Assembly (NCBI RefSeq): GCF_003050705.1
Contig: NZ_QAOG01000006.1
Span: 266,078-330,077 of the forward strand
Reading direction: 5' to 3'
Source: Sphingomonas aurantiaca
GTDB lineage: Bacteria > Pseudomonadota > Alphaproteobacteria > Sphingomonadales > Sphingomonadaceae
Length of the DNA stretch: 64,000 bases
Shown here: positions 18,046-27,600 of the stretch, piece after piece
Position numbering within the stretch: the stretch's first letter is position 1
Layout: each line of letters starts with the position of its first letter
The notes under the pieces: generated by a model
Seen by the model: the letters and a program-made list of their open reading frames with translations, nothing else
What the model was told of the DNA's origin: nothing
The model's database searches: none
Position numbers and translations under genes: made by a program

Positions 18046-19181
18046 GGTGCGACCAGCCCCAGCGATTCCAGATAGCGGTCGGCCGACCATTTGGTGGAGA
18101 ATTGTTCGAGCCAGGATGCCGGCACACGCGCCGGGCGCGACTTCAGGACTGCAAGCATCGCGTCCGCCAGCTCATCCGCGTCGCCGACCGTGACCAGCGT
18201 ACCGAAGCGCCCGCCGCCAAGCGCTTCCGCGGGCCCCGACGGGCAGTTGGTCGCCACGACCGGCGTACCGACGGCCATGGCCTCGATCACGACATTGGCC
18301 AGGCTCTCGAAGCGCGACGACAGCACCAACACAGCGGCGCGCGCGACATAGGCATGCGGATTGGGCGCGAACCCCGGCATCTCGACGAGGTCGTCCAGAT
18401 TGAGCGACGCCACCAGCCGCGACAGCATCGCACGCTCCGAACCATCCCCCAGGATCAGCAGACGGCATGGCGTCGTCTGGACCACCTGCGCAAAGGCACG
18501 GATCAGCGTCGCGAAATCCTTTTGCGGCTCTAGCCTGCCCACCGCGATCACGACCGGTACCGATGATTGCGTGAACCAGCGATGGTCGATCGGCGACTCT
18601 GCCTGGCGATGCAGTGCATCGCTGACGATCGGGTTGTAGATACACTGTACGGTGCGCGGGTCGATCCGGATCACGTCGGCCAGATCGTCGGCCGTTCCCT
18701 GCGATACGGCCACGATCGCATCGGCATGGGGGTAGAAAAACCGCGCGATGCGAAAGAACCAATAGCGCGACGTCAACGGCCCGGGATCGGCTACGTCGAC
18801 CGAAGGAAAGCAATGTTCGGTGAGCATCAACCTGAACGGCACGTCCGACAGCCTTCGCACGGTCACGGCGTAGATATTGGGAAAGCCGAAGCTGGTGCAC
18901 ATCACCGCACGCGGCCGGGCAAGACGCAGATAGCGCTGCAGCTTGGTGAACCGGGCGATCGGCCCGCGCGCATCGAGCACGACATACTCTACCCCGGATG
19001 GCAGCAGCGTGCGGAACGGCGAATGGACGTTGTCGATATCGACGACGATGTCGACCGCCATCCCCCGGTCGCGATACTCTTCCGCAAGGTTGAAGACGAC
19101 CCGGTCGACGCCGCCGTTGTGCAAGCTGCGCGTGTAGAACGCCAAGTCGGTTCGCCGATCCGCAGGCACAGCGTCGCGCAT
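18042..19181 (-). CDS. Glycosyltransferase family 4-type
   Basis: A 379-residue GT-B enzyme. The N-terminal half has FYTRSLHNGGVDRVVFNLAE, the typical opening of GT4 proteins that bind the acceptor. The donor half has VVIAVGRLEPQKDFATLIRA and LSSRFESLANVVIEAMAVGT (EX7E). The ATG shares one base with the stop of the previous gene (TGATG), giving coupling. The frame is open upstream to 19559, but that part lies inside the neighbouring glycosyltransferase. It should add one sugar to the lipid-linked repeat unit. Confidence 0.9.
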   Translation of the reverse strand: MRDAVPADRRTDLAFYTRSLHNGGVDRVVFNLAEEYRDRGMAVDIVVDIDNVHSPFRTLLPSGVEYVVLDARGPIARFTKLQRYLRLARPRAVMCTSFGFPNIYAVTVRRLSDVPFRLMLTEHCFPSVDVADPGPLTSRYWFFRIARFFYPHADAIVAVSQGTADDLADVIRIDPRTVQCIYNPIVSDALHRQAESPIDHRWFTQSSVPVVIAVGRLEPQKDFATLIRAFAQVVQTTPCRLLILGDGSERAMLSRLVASLNLDDLVEMPGFAPNPHAYVARAAVLVLSSRFESLANVVIEAMAVGTPVVATNCPSGPAEALGGGRFGTLVTVGDADELADAMLAVLKSRPARVPASWLEQFSTKWSADRYLESLGLVAP

Positions 19182-20572
19182 CACAAGCTCGCTGTCGTGG
19201 AAGCAGGCGGCCGATACCTCAACGCGCTTGGCACAGCGTTCGTCGTGCGAGGGCGGGCATGCGGCGGCGCGGCAACGACGTCGCGCAAAATGGCCGCCAC
19301 CGTCTCGGCTTTTGCGCGCCATGTCATATTGTCGTCGATCACATGCCGTCGCGCCGCTTCGCCCATCGCGCGCCGGCGCGCATACGAGCCCCCAAGCTCC
19401 AGCATTGCTTGCGTCAACCCGGCAACGAGCGCGCTCTTCGAACTGGGGCTGACCAGTATCGCGCACGCTGGTGTCGTGTAGTGCGCCGCGCCGCCCCAAT
19501 CCACGCCGACCACCGGCAACCCTACGGTCATCGCCTCGAGCATTGCCATGCCACCGCATTCGCGCAGCGACGGCGTCACGTAGACATCACAGCGCCGCAA
19601 CAACGTCGCATACTCAGCCAAAGGCAAACGCCCGTGCAGCGTCACGGCGTCACGGATACCGGCTTCGGCAATCTGCCGCCCGATCGCGTCGAACAGCTCG
19701 CCATCGCCGACGAGATGCAATTCACTACTGCCAGCACGGGCGAGCGGTATGAAAGCATCGACCAGGAACCCTATGCCCTTCCAGTCGACGAACCGGCTGC
19801 AGAACACGAAGCGGACCGGGCCCGGCGGGCGCTCCCATGGGTAGTCACGCGGGATCCACCGCGCGAGGTCCACCCCGCTCTCGGTCAGTTCGATGATCCG
19901 CCCCTTGATCGGACGCGGGAGCGCCGCGCGGGTCTGACGGTTGGCGACGATCAGCGCGGCAGCGTAGCGTTTGCCCGGAATGATCTGGTGGAGGCCGATC
20001 GCGAGCCACCGCGACACTGCGATGCCTGCGCGGACAACAGCGCCTTCCATATCGCGAAACGCGGCCGGCAGGTCCATCGCGCCGCTCATCGGTCCGATTA
20101 CCACCGGCACGCCGAACCCGAACAGGAAGCTGGGCGACTTCGGCGCGATCGGGGTCGGCTGGAACACCACGTCGATCGCATGCCTCTCGACCAGATCGCG
20201 TACCGCGGCGCGCATCGACCATTGCGTGACGATCGCGATGAGCTGGTTGAACACGAGATCGGCAATCCGCGGTGCAAAGAGCGCACCGATCCGAAATAGG
20301 ACGCGTTGCACCGCGCGGTCCTTCACGAACGTCATCCTGTCGAATTGCGCGGGCTCGAGATCCTCGCGGAGTTGGTCGCGAACGCGTTCGTGGCAGATCG
20401 CCCAGGTCTCGATGCCGGCGTTCGCAAACCCCTGCAAATAATAATAGGGAACCAGCGTCTCGCCACTCAAGCGCAGCGCAATATTCTCCGCGACGACCAG
20501 CACCCGCAAAGTCGAACACGCATCATCTTCAAGACGATCGGGCTTGTGTTCCACGCAGTGTGTCCCGGACAT
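19181..20572 (-). CDS. Glycosyltransferase family 4-type
   Basis: A 463-residue GT-B enzyme, first gene of the operon that continues with another GT4, the hydrolase-like protein and the polymerase. Seen motifs are VRFVFCSRFVDWKGIGFLVD and YVTPSLRECGGMAMLEAMTV (EX7E-like). A basic, proline-rich C-terminal extension of about 30 residues follows the normal fold end. The start at 20572 is not supported by a strong ribosome binding site, and a start some codons downstream is possible. It would act in repeat-unit assembly at the inner membrane. Confidence 0.87.
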   Translation of the reverse strand: MSGTHCVEHKPDRLEDDACSTLRVLVVAENIALRLSGETLVPYYYLQGFANAGIETWAICHERVRDQLREDLEPAQFDRMTFVKDRAVQRVLFRIGALFAPRIADLVFNQLIAIVTQWSMRAAVRDLVERHAIDVVFQPTPIAPKSPSFLFGFGVPVVIGPMSGAMDLPAAFRDMEGAVVRAGIAVSRWLAIGLHQIIPGKRYAAALIVANRQTRAALPRPIKGRIIELTESGVDLARWIPRDYPWERPPGPVRFVFCSRFVDWKGIGFLVDAFIPLARAGSSELHLVGDGELFDAIGRQIAEAGIRDAVTLHGRLPLAEYATLLRRCDVYVTPSLRECGGMAMLEAMTVGLPVVGVDWGGAAHYTTPACAILVSPSSKSALVAGLTQAMLELGGSYARRRAMGEAARRHVIDDNMTWRAKAETVAAILRDVVAAPPHARPRTTNAVPSALRYRPPASTTASL

Positions 20573-20783
20573 GGTTGGATCGCCCCGGACTGTACGGACG
20601 GCCGCACGGCGTCACCATTGCGACCAACGCCCGCGTAGTTCTCGGGGGGAGTTTATCGAGGATATCCTCGCCCACTGCGGTTGCAGGAGCGCGTACCGGC
20701 AGGTCCCGCGATAGGGTTCGACGTGTCGCGGCATGCCCGTCCATCGGGTGCGTCAGCGGGGCGGCGAAGCGGGGAGTATAAAG
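20573..20783. promoter_or_regulatory. Divergent spacer between two glycosyltransferase operons
   Basis: About 210 bases between divergent genes, expected to hold promoters for the leftward GT-GT-hydrolase-polymerase operon and the rightward GT-GT-GT operon. No clear consensus promoter was found. GGGGAG at 20771-20776 is the ribosome binding site for the ATG at 20784. Confidence 0.3.
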
Positions 20784-22148
20784 ATGGAGCAGCCGACCAG
20801 CGATTCCATACCGACGCTTTCGCGCCTGTCGGCAGCGCCGTCGCACACTGCCGAACCGGCTGTCGCGCAACTCGCAAACGCAGGCGTTGGCGCGACAGGC
20901 GACATGACGGTGGGGCCGATCGGCTTCCTCACCAATGTCTATCCGAGCGTCAGCCACAGCTTCATCCGGCGAGAGATCCTCGCGCTTGAAAACCAGGGTT
21001 TGCCGATCGCCCGTTTCTCTGTCCGCCGCGCCGTCGGTGCCTTGCCAGACCCGAAAGACCAGAACGAACAGTCGCGCACGACCGTCTTGCTCGATGCCGG
21101 CAGAACGGCCCTGTGTGTTGCGACACTGAGACTGGCGTTGCTGCGACCAGGCCGGTTTTGGCGCGCCGTGCGGACGATGACGATATTGCGCCGCGCCGCC
21201 GGTGGGAGATGGATGCGCCATGTCGCCTACCTCGCCGAGGCGGCGCTGCTGGTACGCATGGCGGAGTTGCGGGACATTCGGCACCTCCATGTGCATTTCG
21301 GCACCAATCCGGCGGCGGTCGCGCTCCTGGCAAAGATGTTGGGCGGAATCAGCTACAGCATGACCGTCCATGGCCCCGACGAGTTCGATGCGCCGCTAGC
21401 CCTGTCGCTGCCGCGCAAGATCGCGGAAGCAAGCTTCGTCGTGGCGATATCGAGCTACGGGCGTGGGCAACTGATGCGCTGGTGCGAGCGGACGGACTGG
21501 AAGAAGATCGCGGTCGTTCGCTGTGGGCTCGACGCGCAGTTTCTTGACCAACCGGCTGACCACGCAGTCGCGCCGTCGCGGCGGACATTCGTGTGCATTG
21601 CAAGGCTGGATCGTCAAAAGGGTTTGTCTCTGCTGCTCGACGCGGTGGCGGCGGTCGTCGCGACCCACGACGTGAGTCTGCGGATCATCGGCGACGGAGC
21701 AATGCGGCTGGAACTCGCCGCGCAGATCGCGACGCTTGGACTCGGCTCGCGCGTCCACCTGCTCGGTTCGAAAAGCGGTGCTGCAATCCGTGACGAACTC
21801 ATTGCCGCCCGCGCGTTGATCCTGCCGAGCTTTGCCGAAGGCCTGCCGGTCGTGCTAATGGAGGCGCTGGGGCTCGGACGGCCGGTCATCGCAACGCTCG
21901 TCGCCGGCGTGCCCGAGCTGGTCGACGCGCAGTGCGGCTGGCTGGTGCCGGCGGGCTCCGCAAACGCACTTGCCGAAGCGATGATCGCAGTCCTGGACGC
22001 GACCGACGAAATGCTTAGGGCCCGGGGTGCCGCCGGGCATGCCCGCGTGCGCGAACGGCATGACGCAGCGACGAACGCCGCCGTGCTCGCAGACCTTCTC
22101 TCGACATCGTGGCATCGTCGCCCGATTGAGCTGGCCGCAGCGGCATGA
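20784..22148 (+). CDS. Glycosyltransferase family 4-type (colanic-acid WcaL-like)
   Basis: A 454-residue enzyme; the start at 20784 has GGGAG upstream, although the conserved part begins only at GPIGFLTNVYPSVSHSFIRR, about 33 residues in. This opening, together with HLHVHFGTNPAAVALLAKML and YSMTVHGPDEFDAP, is typical of WcaL-type transferases. The donor half has TFVCIARLDRQKGLSLLLDA and LPSFAEGLPVVLMEALGLGR (EX7E). The stop overlaps the next gene by ATGA. It likely adds one hexose during repeat-unit assembly. Confidence 0.9.
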   Translation: MEQPTSDSIPTLSRLSAAPSHTAEPAVAQLANAGVGATGDMTVGPIGFLTNVYPSVSHSFIRREILALENQGLPIARFSVRRAVGALPDPKDQNEQSRTTVLLDAGRTALCVATLRLALLRPGRFWRAVRTMTILRRAAGGRWMRHVAYLAEAALLVRMAELRDIRHLHVHFGTNPAAVALLAKMLGGISYSMTVHGPDEFDAPLALSLPRKIAEASFVVAISSYGRGQLMRWCERTDWKKIAVVRCGLDAQFLDQPADHAVAPSRRTFVCIARLDRQKGLSLLLDAVAAVVATHDVSLRIIGDGAMRLELAAQIATLGLGSRVHLLGSKSGAAIRDELIAARALILPSFAEGLPVVLMEALGLGRPVIATLVAGVPELVDAQCGWLVPAGSANALAEAMIAVLDATDEMLRARGAAGHARVRERHDAATNAAVLADLLSTSWHRRPIELAAAA

Positions 22149-23314
22149 GCGATGCGCTGACCGTCCTTGCGGTCCTTGCCGCTCTGCCCCCGCTGGTATT
22201 CGGCGCCGAATGCCTTGCCGGACTCGGCGGTAGCGGTGTCGCGGCGCCGAGCGAGGCTCCCCCGCCCTTTGCGGTCATCATCCCCGCCCACAACGAAGCG
22301 GCGGGCGTCGCGGCTACGATCGCCGCAGTCAAAGCGCAGCTTCGTGCCGTTGATCGGGTGATCGTCGTCGCCGACAATTGCACCGACAAGACAGCCGCGA
22401 TCGCCGGTGATGCAGGCGCCGAACTGGTGGTACGCAACTGCGATCGCGACCTGGGCAAGGGCTTCGCGCTCGCTGCCGGCCGCGCGGTCTTGCGCGCGGC
22501 GCCACCGACGGTCGCCATCGTCGTCGATGCCGATTGCCTCCCCGATCCAGGCGCGCTCCCGGCACTTGCGGCGACGGCGGCGCGCGACCAAGCCGTCATC
22601 CAAGGCCTGTACCTGCTCGAGGACGCGCCGCACCCCGGCCCGAATGCCGCGATTTCGACATTCGCGTTTCTGATAAAGAACCATGTACGCCAACGCGGCC
22701 TTCGCAGGTTCGGTGCCCCTGCCCTGTTGCAGGGCACGGGGATGGCATTTCCCTGGAGCATATTCGATGCCGCACCGCTTGCCAGCGGCAACATCGTCGA
22801 AGACTTGGAACTCGGCATCGAGCTGGCAATCGCGGGCGTTCCGATCAAGTTCTCGGAATCGACCTGTTTTCGTAGCGCGGCAACGACTGGCGCCGCACTG
22901 GCCACGCAACGCACGCGGTGGGAGCATGGCGCGATCGGTATCGCCACGCGCTATTCTGCCCGGCTCCTGTTGGCGGCAGTCCGCGGCCGCCCGCAGCTGA
23001 TCCTGGTACTGCTCGATCTCTGCGTCCCCCCCGTCGCGCTGTTGACCCTAATCCTGTTCGTGCTGGCGTTGGCGGGACTTGGCATCGGGTTAGCCGGTGG
23101 CGGCTTTGGCGTCCTCGTTACGATCGGGGCCGAAATCGCCTGGATGGCGGTCGCGCTCCTACTGGCGTGGTGGCGGTTCGGCCGCCGGGCGCTGCCGGCG
23201 ACGACGCTGCTTCAGCTGCCGGCCTATATCGTCTGGAAGCTGCCCATCTATCTCCGGCTGATCGGACGCCGCGAGCGCCGATGGATCCGGACGGCTCGAA
23301 AGACCACGCCATGA
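22145..23314 (+). CDS. Membrane-bound family 2 glycosyltransferase
   Basis: A 389-residue protein with an N-terminal hydrophobic segment and three to four hydrophobic segments at the C-terminus (from about residue 280). The catalytic domain has FAVIIPAHNEAAGVAATIAA, the metal-binding VDADCLPDPGA, a catalytic GNIVEDLELGIELA (ED), and TQRTRWEHG (Q/RXXRW-like). This is the arrangement of processive or lipid-embedded GT2 enzymes such as cellulose synthase-like proteins. ATGA overlaps with genes on both sides show it belongs to one operon with the flanking transferases. Confidence 0.88.
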   Translation: MSDALTVLAVLAALPPLVFGAECLAGLGGSGVAAPSEAPPPFAVIIPAHNEAAGVAATIAAVKAQLRAVDRVIVVADNCTDKTAAIAGDAGAELVVRNCDRDLGKGFALAAGRAVLRAAPPTVAIVVDADCLPDPGALPALAATAARDQAVIQGLYLLEDAPHPGPNAAISTFAFLIKNHVRQRGLRRFGAPALLQGTGMAFPWSIFDAAPLASGNIVEDLELGIELAIAGVPIKFSESTCFRSAATTGAALATQRTRWEHGAIGIATRYSARLLLAAVRGRPQLILVLLDLCVPPVALLTLILFVLALAGLGIGLAGGGFGVLVTIGAEIAWMAVALLLAWWRFGRRALPATTLLQLPAYIVWKLPIYLRLIGRRERRWIRTARKTTP

Positions 23315-24279
23315 CGCTGCTGGCGCAACAGTTTGCGTCCCCCGGCCCGGCGGAGAACGCGTCCAAGGACCGCGTGTCACGCATGGTTGGGATCGTCGTC
23401 ATCGGTCGGAACGAAGGCGAGCGTTTGCACCGCGCACTGGCATCTGCCCGCGATCAAACCGAGCAGATCGTCTATGTCGATTCCGGCTCGAACGACGCGA
23501 GCGTCGCCTGGGCTCGCGAGAGGGGGGTCGAGACGGTCGAGCTCGATGCCAACCGTCCCTTCACCGCGGCCCGCGCGCGCAACGCCGGCTTCGCGCGATT
23601 GCTGGCGCGATGGCCCGACATCGGCATCGTGCAGTTCATCGACGGCGACTGCGAACTCGCCCCAGGCTGGGTCTCCGTCGCGTTCGTCACGCTGATGTCA
23701 CGGCCTGATCTCGCGATCGTCTTCGGCCGTCGCCGCGAACGGTTCCGCGACGCGACCGTCTATAACCGCCTGTGCGACATGGAATGGGATGGGGCGCCCG
23801 GCCTCGTGCAGAGTTGCGGTGGCGACTCCGCGATGCGTGTCGAAGCCCTGCGCGCCGTCGGCGGCTTTCGCGAAACGTTGATCGCGGGCGAAGAGCCCGA
23901 TCTATGCCACCGGCTGCGACGCGACGGATGGCTGATCGAGCGCATCGCCGATGACATGACCATGCATGACGCAGCGATGACCCGCTGGCAGCAATGGTGG
24001 CAGCGCAATCGTCGCAGCGGGTTTGCGGGTGCCGAGGCATGGCGATTGCGCGGGCGCGAGGATCCAAGACTGCTTCGCTATGTGCTCAGCAACATTCTAT
24101 GGGCGATACCCCCCGCCTGGCCACTGTGGCCGGTGCTATGGCTCCGCGTCGCCCGGCGGTCCGGGGGACTGTACGCCACCCACATCATGCTCGGCAAAGT
24201 CCCGCACGCCGTCGGGCAGCTGGAAAATTGGCTTAGACCCAGGTCGGAACGGCACATCCAACTCATAGAATATAAATGA
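23311..24279 (+). CDS. Family 2 glycosyltransferase
   Basis: A 322-residue GT2 enzyme starting at 23311 (ATGA overlap with the previous stop); the open frame further upstream is a shadow. The N-terminal domain has GIVVIGRNEGERLHRALASA, VYVDSGSNDASVAWARERGV and the metal site QFIDGDCELAPGW. The region IAGEEPDLCHRLRRDGWLIE matches the ED-type catalytic base. The C-terminal part, about residues 230-300, holds one hydrophobic stretch. It lies last in a three-transferase operon, 109 bases before the small exported protein that begins the NRPS-PKS operon. Confidence 0.9.
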   Translation: MTLLAQQFASPGPAENASKDRVSRMVGIVVIGRNEGERLHRALASARDQTEQIVYVDSGSNDASVAWARERGVETVELDANRPFTAARARNAGFARLLARWPDIGIVQFIDGDCELAPGWVSVAFVTLMSRPDLAIVFGRRRERFRDATVYNRLCDMEWDGAPGLVQSCGGDSAMRVEALRAVGGFRETLIAGEEPDLCHRLRRDGWLIERIADDMTMHDAAMTRWQQWWQRNRRSGFAGAEAWRLRGREDPRLLRYVLSNILWAIPPAWPLWPVLWLRVARRSGGLYATHIMLGKVPHAVGQLENWLRPRSERHIQLIEYK

Positions 24280-24388
24280 ATACCCTCGGGTTTTTCCGCA
24301 CCCAATCGTCATGATTTCCAAGAAACGGGCACACGATAAAATCCAGTTCCATTGCGAGAACCGACTTCAGATCACGTGGGGATGATCC

Positions 24389-24652
24389 ATGAAGACTTTC
24401 CGATATACCTTGCTAGCCTCTGCCTTGCTTTACATCGGCGCGTCACCTGTTTCGGCAGCACCGACGATCCACGTCAGCGCAGCTGGCGCGTCCGCACAAC
24501 GACCACTGCCAGCGCCCATGCTGGAACCGATGACACCCCGACACGGCACGCTGTCCGAGGATGTTGCCGCTTTCGCGCTCCTTGCCCTGCTGCTCTCCAT
24601 CGCCGGGCGCAAGGCCCGCCGCCTCCACGACGATCGGGCGATGGCGTCGTGA
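24389..24652 (+). CDS. Small exported or membrane protein coupled to the NRPS gene
   Basis: An 87-residue protein not recognised as any family. The N-terminus MKTFRYTLLASALLYIGASP with AAP near residue 24 looks like a signal peptide with a cleavable AxA-type site. The middle is rich in Ala, Pro and Thr, and residues 59-73 (VAAFALLALLLSIAG) form a hydrophobic segment followed by basic RKARR, like a C-terminal membrane anchor. GGGG lies about nine bases before the ATG. Its stop overlaps the GTG start of the NRPS gene, so it is translated with it. This coupling and the export features argue it is real despite its size. Confidence 0.68.
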   Translation: MKTFRYTLLASALLYIGASPVSAAPTIHVSAAGASAQRPLPAPMLEPMTPRHGTLSEDVAAFALLALLLSIAGRKARRLHDDRAMAS

Positions 24653-27600
24653 GCGGGGACCGGCTGGACCGTTCTCCGTTCGCGCATAACGGCCCTTTTC
24701 CCCACGCGGCACCACCGCCCCGGCATAGGGGTGATGAACCGCATGAGTGCGTTCTCATAGGGGACGAATCGCTGCTGATAGAATGCGGGCGAACGCTGCT
24801 GCGCCGACGCTGGGGCATCGCCGCCGTAATCTCGATCAGCCCGGCGGTCAGCGCATGGGCGAGAGCGAACGATCTGCCTCTATGCGCCGATCCTGCAGCA
24901 CTGCTGCACAGGATGGGGGCAACCCGCGTCGACTATCTGTTCAGCATCGCCAATCTCGTCGTGCTTCCGCAGGCCGTGCTCGATCTGTGCCGGATCGCGG
25001 CGATCAACTACCATGACGGTCCGCTGCCAACCTATGCCGGTCTCAACACGCCGGTCTGGGCCTTGCTCAACGGGGAAGATTCGCACGGCGTGAGCTGGCA
25101 TATCATGACCACGGGGATCGACCGCGGCGCCATTCTCCGGGAAAGTGCGATCCCGATCGAGGACCATGACAGCGCCTTCACGCTCAACAGCAAATGTTTC
25201 GCCGCAGGCGTGGAGAGTTTCGAGGCGCTGCTCGACGATCTGGCGGTCCGCGGTATCCAGCCAGTCCCGCAGGCCGCAGGGAAGCGGACCTATTACGGGC
25301 GAAGCGCGCGCATCCCCGCAGCAGGACTGATCCGCTGGAACCGCGCTGCGATCCAGATCGCACGCCTCGTCCGCGCATTGGATTTCGGAACGCATGCGAA
25401 CCCGCTCGTGACGGCACGCGCGGTCATCGATGGCGAGACGATCATCATCCTCTCCGCCACGGCGACCGGCGCGACCTCCACCTTGCCGCCCGGCACGATC
25501 GTGCGCGTCGAGACTGGTCGCATCCTTGTGGCGACGACTACCGTCGACCTGGCCATCGACCGGCTCGCCGACCGGACTCGGTGCAGTCTGGACATGCCCG
25601 TCGCCGTCGAACGCTTCGGCTTGGCGGAAGGGCGACGGTTCGATGTCCTCGACGATGCTGCCGCCGCCGAGCTGGGCAGGCTGGATGCCGCGATGGCACC
25701 GCATGAGGGGTTTTGGCGAGCCCGTCTCGCCGCCGTTGTCGGCTTCGATCTATCGCCGGTCGGAGTCGGGTCGCCGCGTCCCCCCAACGCGGCGCCGGTC
25801 GCGCTCGATCGTCGTCTTCCGGCGGCGAGCGCGACCGCACCCCGCACCGCCCAGGTCGCAGCCGCGCTATGCTTCTTCGCACGTCTTTGCGACCGCAGCG
25901 ATATCGTGCTTGGCTATGCCAATCCGGTCCTGATGGCGCAGATCGACAGCGGCCACGGCCAATGCGCAAGGCAGGTGCCGCTCGCCGTACCCATCGCCTT
26001 TGACAAGTCCTTCGACGACACGTGCGCGGCCACCGGCGCGGACATCCGCGAACTGCACCGCCATATTGGATTCCTGACCGATCTGGTAGCCCGCGCGCCC
26101 GAATTGCGCGCGCCGTCGGGCATGCGCGCGCGAGACATCATGCCGGTCGCCGTCGTCGAGGTCGATACGCTGGACGATGCACGCCCCCTCGACGGAACGC
26201 AGCTCATGCTGGCGCTCGAGCCCTCGGGCAACGCCTGTCGCTGGCTCTACGATGCGACGCACTTCAGCGCCGAGGCGATCGCGACGATGCATGATCGCTT
26301 CGCCGGACTGCTCGCCGCCGCGCTTGCCAACCCGGAGGGTCCTGTCTCGCAGCTGCCCCTGCTGACGGCAGAGGAGCGGCAACGCGTCCTGTTCGACTGG
26401 AACGCGACCGCGATGCCGGTGGCGGACGATCGCTGCCTGCACGACCTGATCGTCGAACAGGCGCGTCGCACGCCCGACGCGATTGCGCTCGTATGTCACG
26501 ATGAAATGCTGAGCTATCATGCGCTCGACGCGCAATCGAACCAGCTCGCACGCTTCCTCATCGAGCGCGGCGTCGCTCCGGGCATTCTCGTCGGCCTCTT
26601 CCTGGAGCGGTCCCTCGCGCTCGTCGTCGCGCTGCTGGCCATCCACAAGGCTGGTGGCGCCTATGTGCCGCTCGATCCTGCCTATCCGGCGGATCGGATC
26701 GCCTACATGATCGAAGACGCGCGCATGCCGGTCGTCCTCTGCACCGGGCATGTGCGCGACCAGCTTCCGGCTATCGACGCGATCGCGATCGACCTGGACG
26801 CGGTCGCACCCCAGATCGCAGTGCAGAGCGATACCTCCCTCGCCCCCCGCGCTGCGCCTGGCGATCTTGCCTATGTCATCTACACGTCGGGCTCGACCGG
26901 CCGGCCCAAGGGCGTGATGGTTGAGCACCGCAACGTCGTCAACTTCTGCACCGGTATCGATGCCGGCATCGGCGCTCCGGGTACGTTGCTCGCCGTCACG
27001 AGTCTGAGTTTCGACATCTCCGTCCTCGAACTCTGCTGGACATTGACGCGGGGCTTCACGGTCGTGATCCATGCCGGCGATCCGGCGGACGCCATGTCCG
27101 TGGCGCCAGCGCGGCAGCGCCCGATGGATTTCAGCCTGTTCTATTTCTCCAGCGCGGCGAACGACGCCAAGCTTGGAAAATACCGGCTGCTGCTCGAAGG
27201 CGCCAAGTTCGCCGACACGCACGGCTTTGCGGCGGTATGGACCCCGGAAAGACATTTCCACGCGTTCGGCGGACTCTATCCCAACCCTGCCGTGACCAGC
27301 GCGGCGATCGCCGCGGTCACCGAGCACGTCCAAATCCGCGCAGGAAGCGTCGTCTTGCCTTTGCATCATCCGGTGCGAGTCGCCGAGGACTGGGCGATGG
27401 TCGACAATCTGTCGAACGGACGCGTCGGCATCTCGTTCGCCGCTGGCTGGCAACCCGATGATTTCGTGCTGCGGCCCGACAGTTTCGCTGACGCCAAACA
27501 GGTCATGCTGCGCGAGATCGACGTCGTCCGCCGCCTGTGGCGCGGCGAGACGGTTGCGTTCGACGGCGCGCTCGGCAAGCCCGTGGCCGTCGGCACGCAG

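Noticed and set aside
24280..24388. Possible intrinsic terminator after the GT2 gene (ACCCTCGGGT then T-run)
   Set aside because: The stem would have four base pairs and a two-base loop, too tight and short for a credible terminator.
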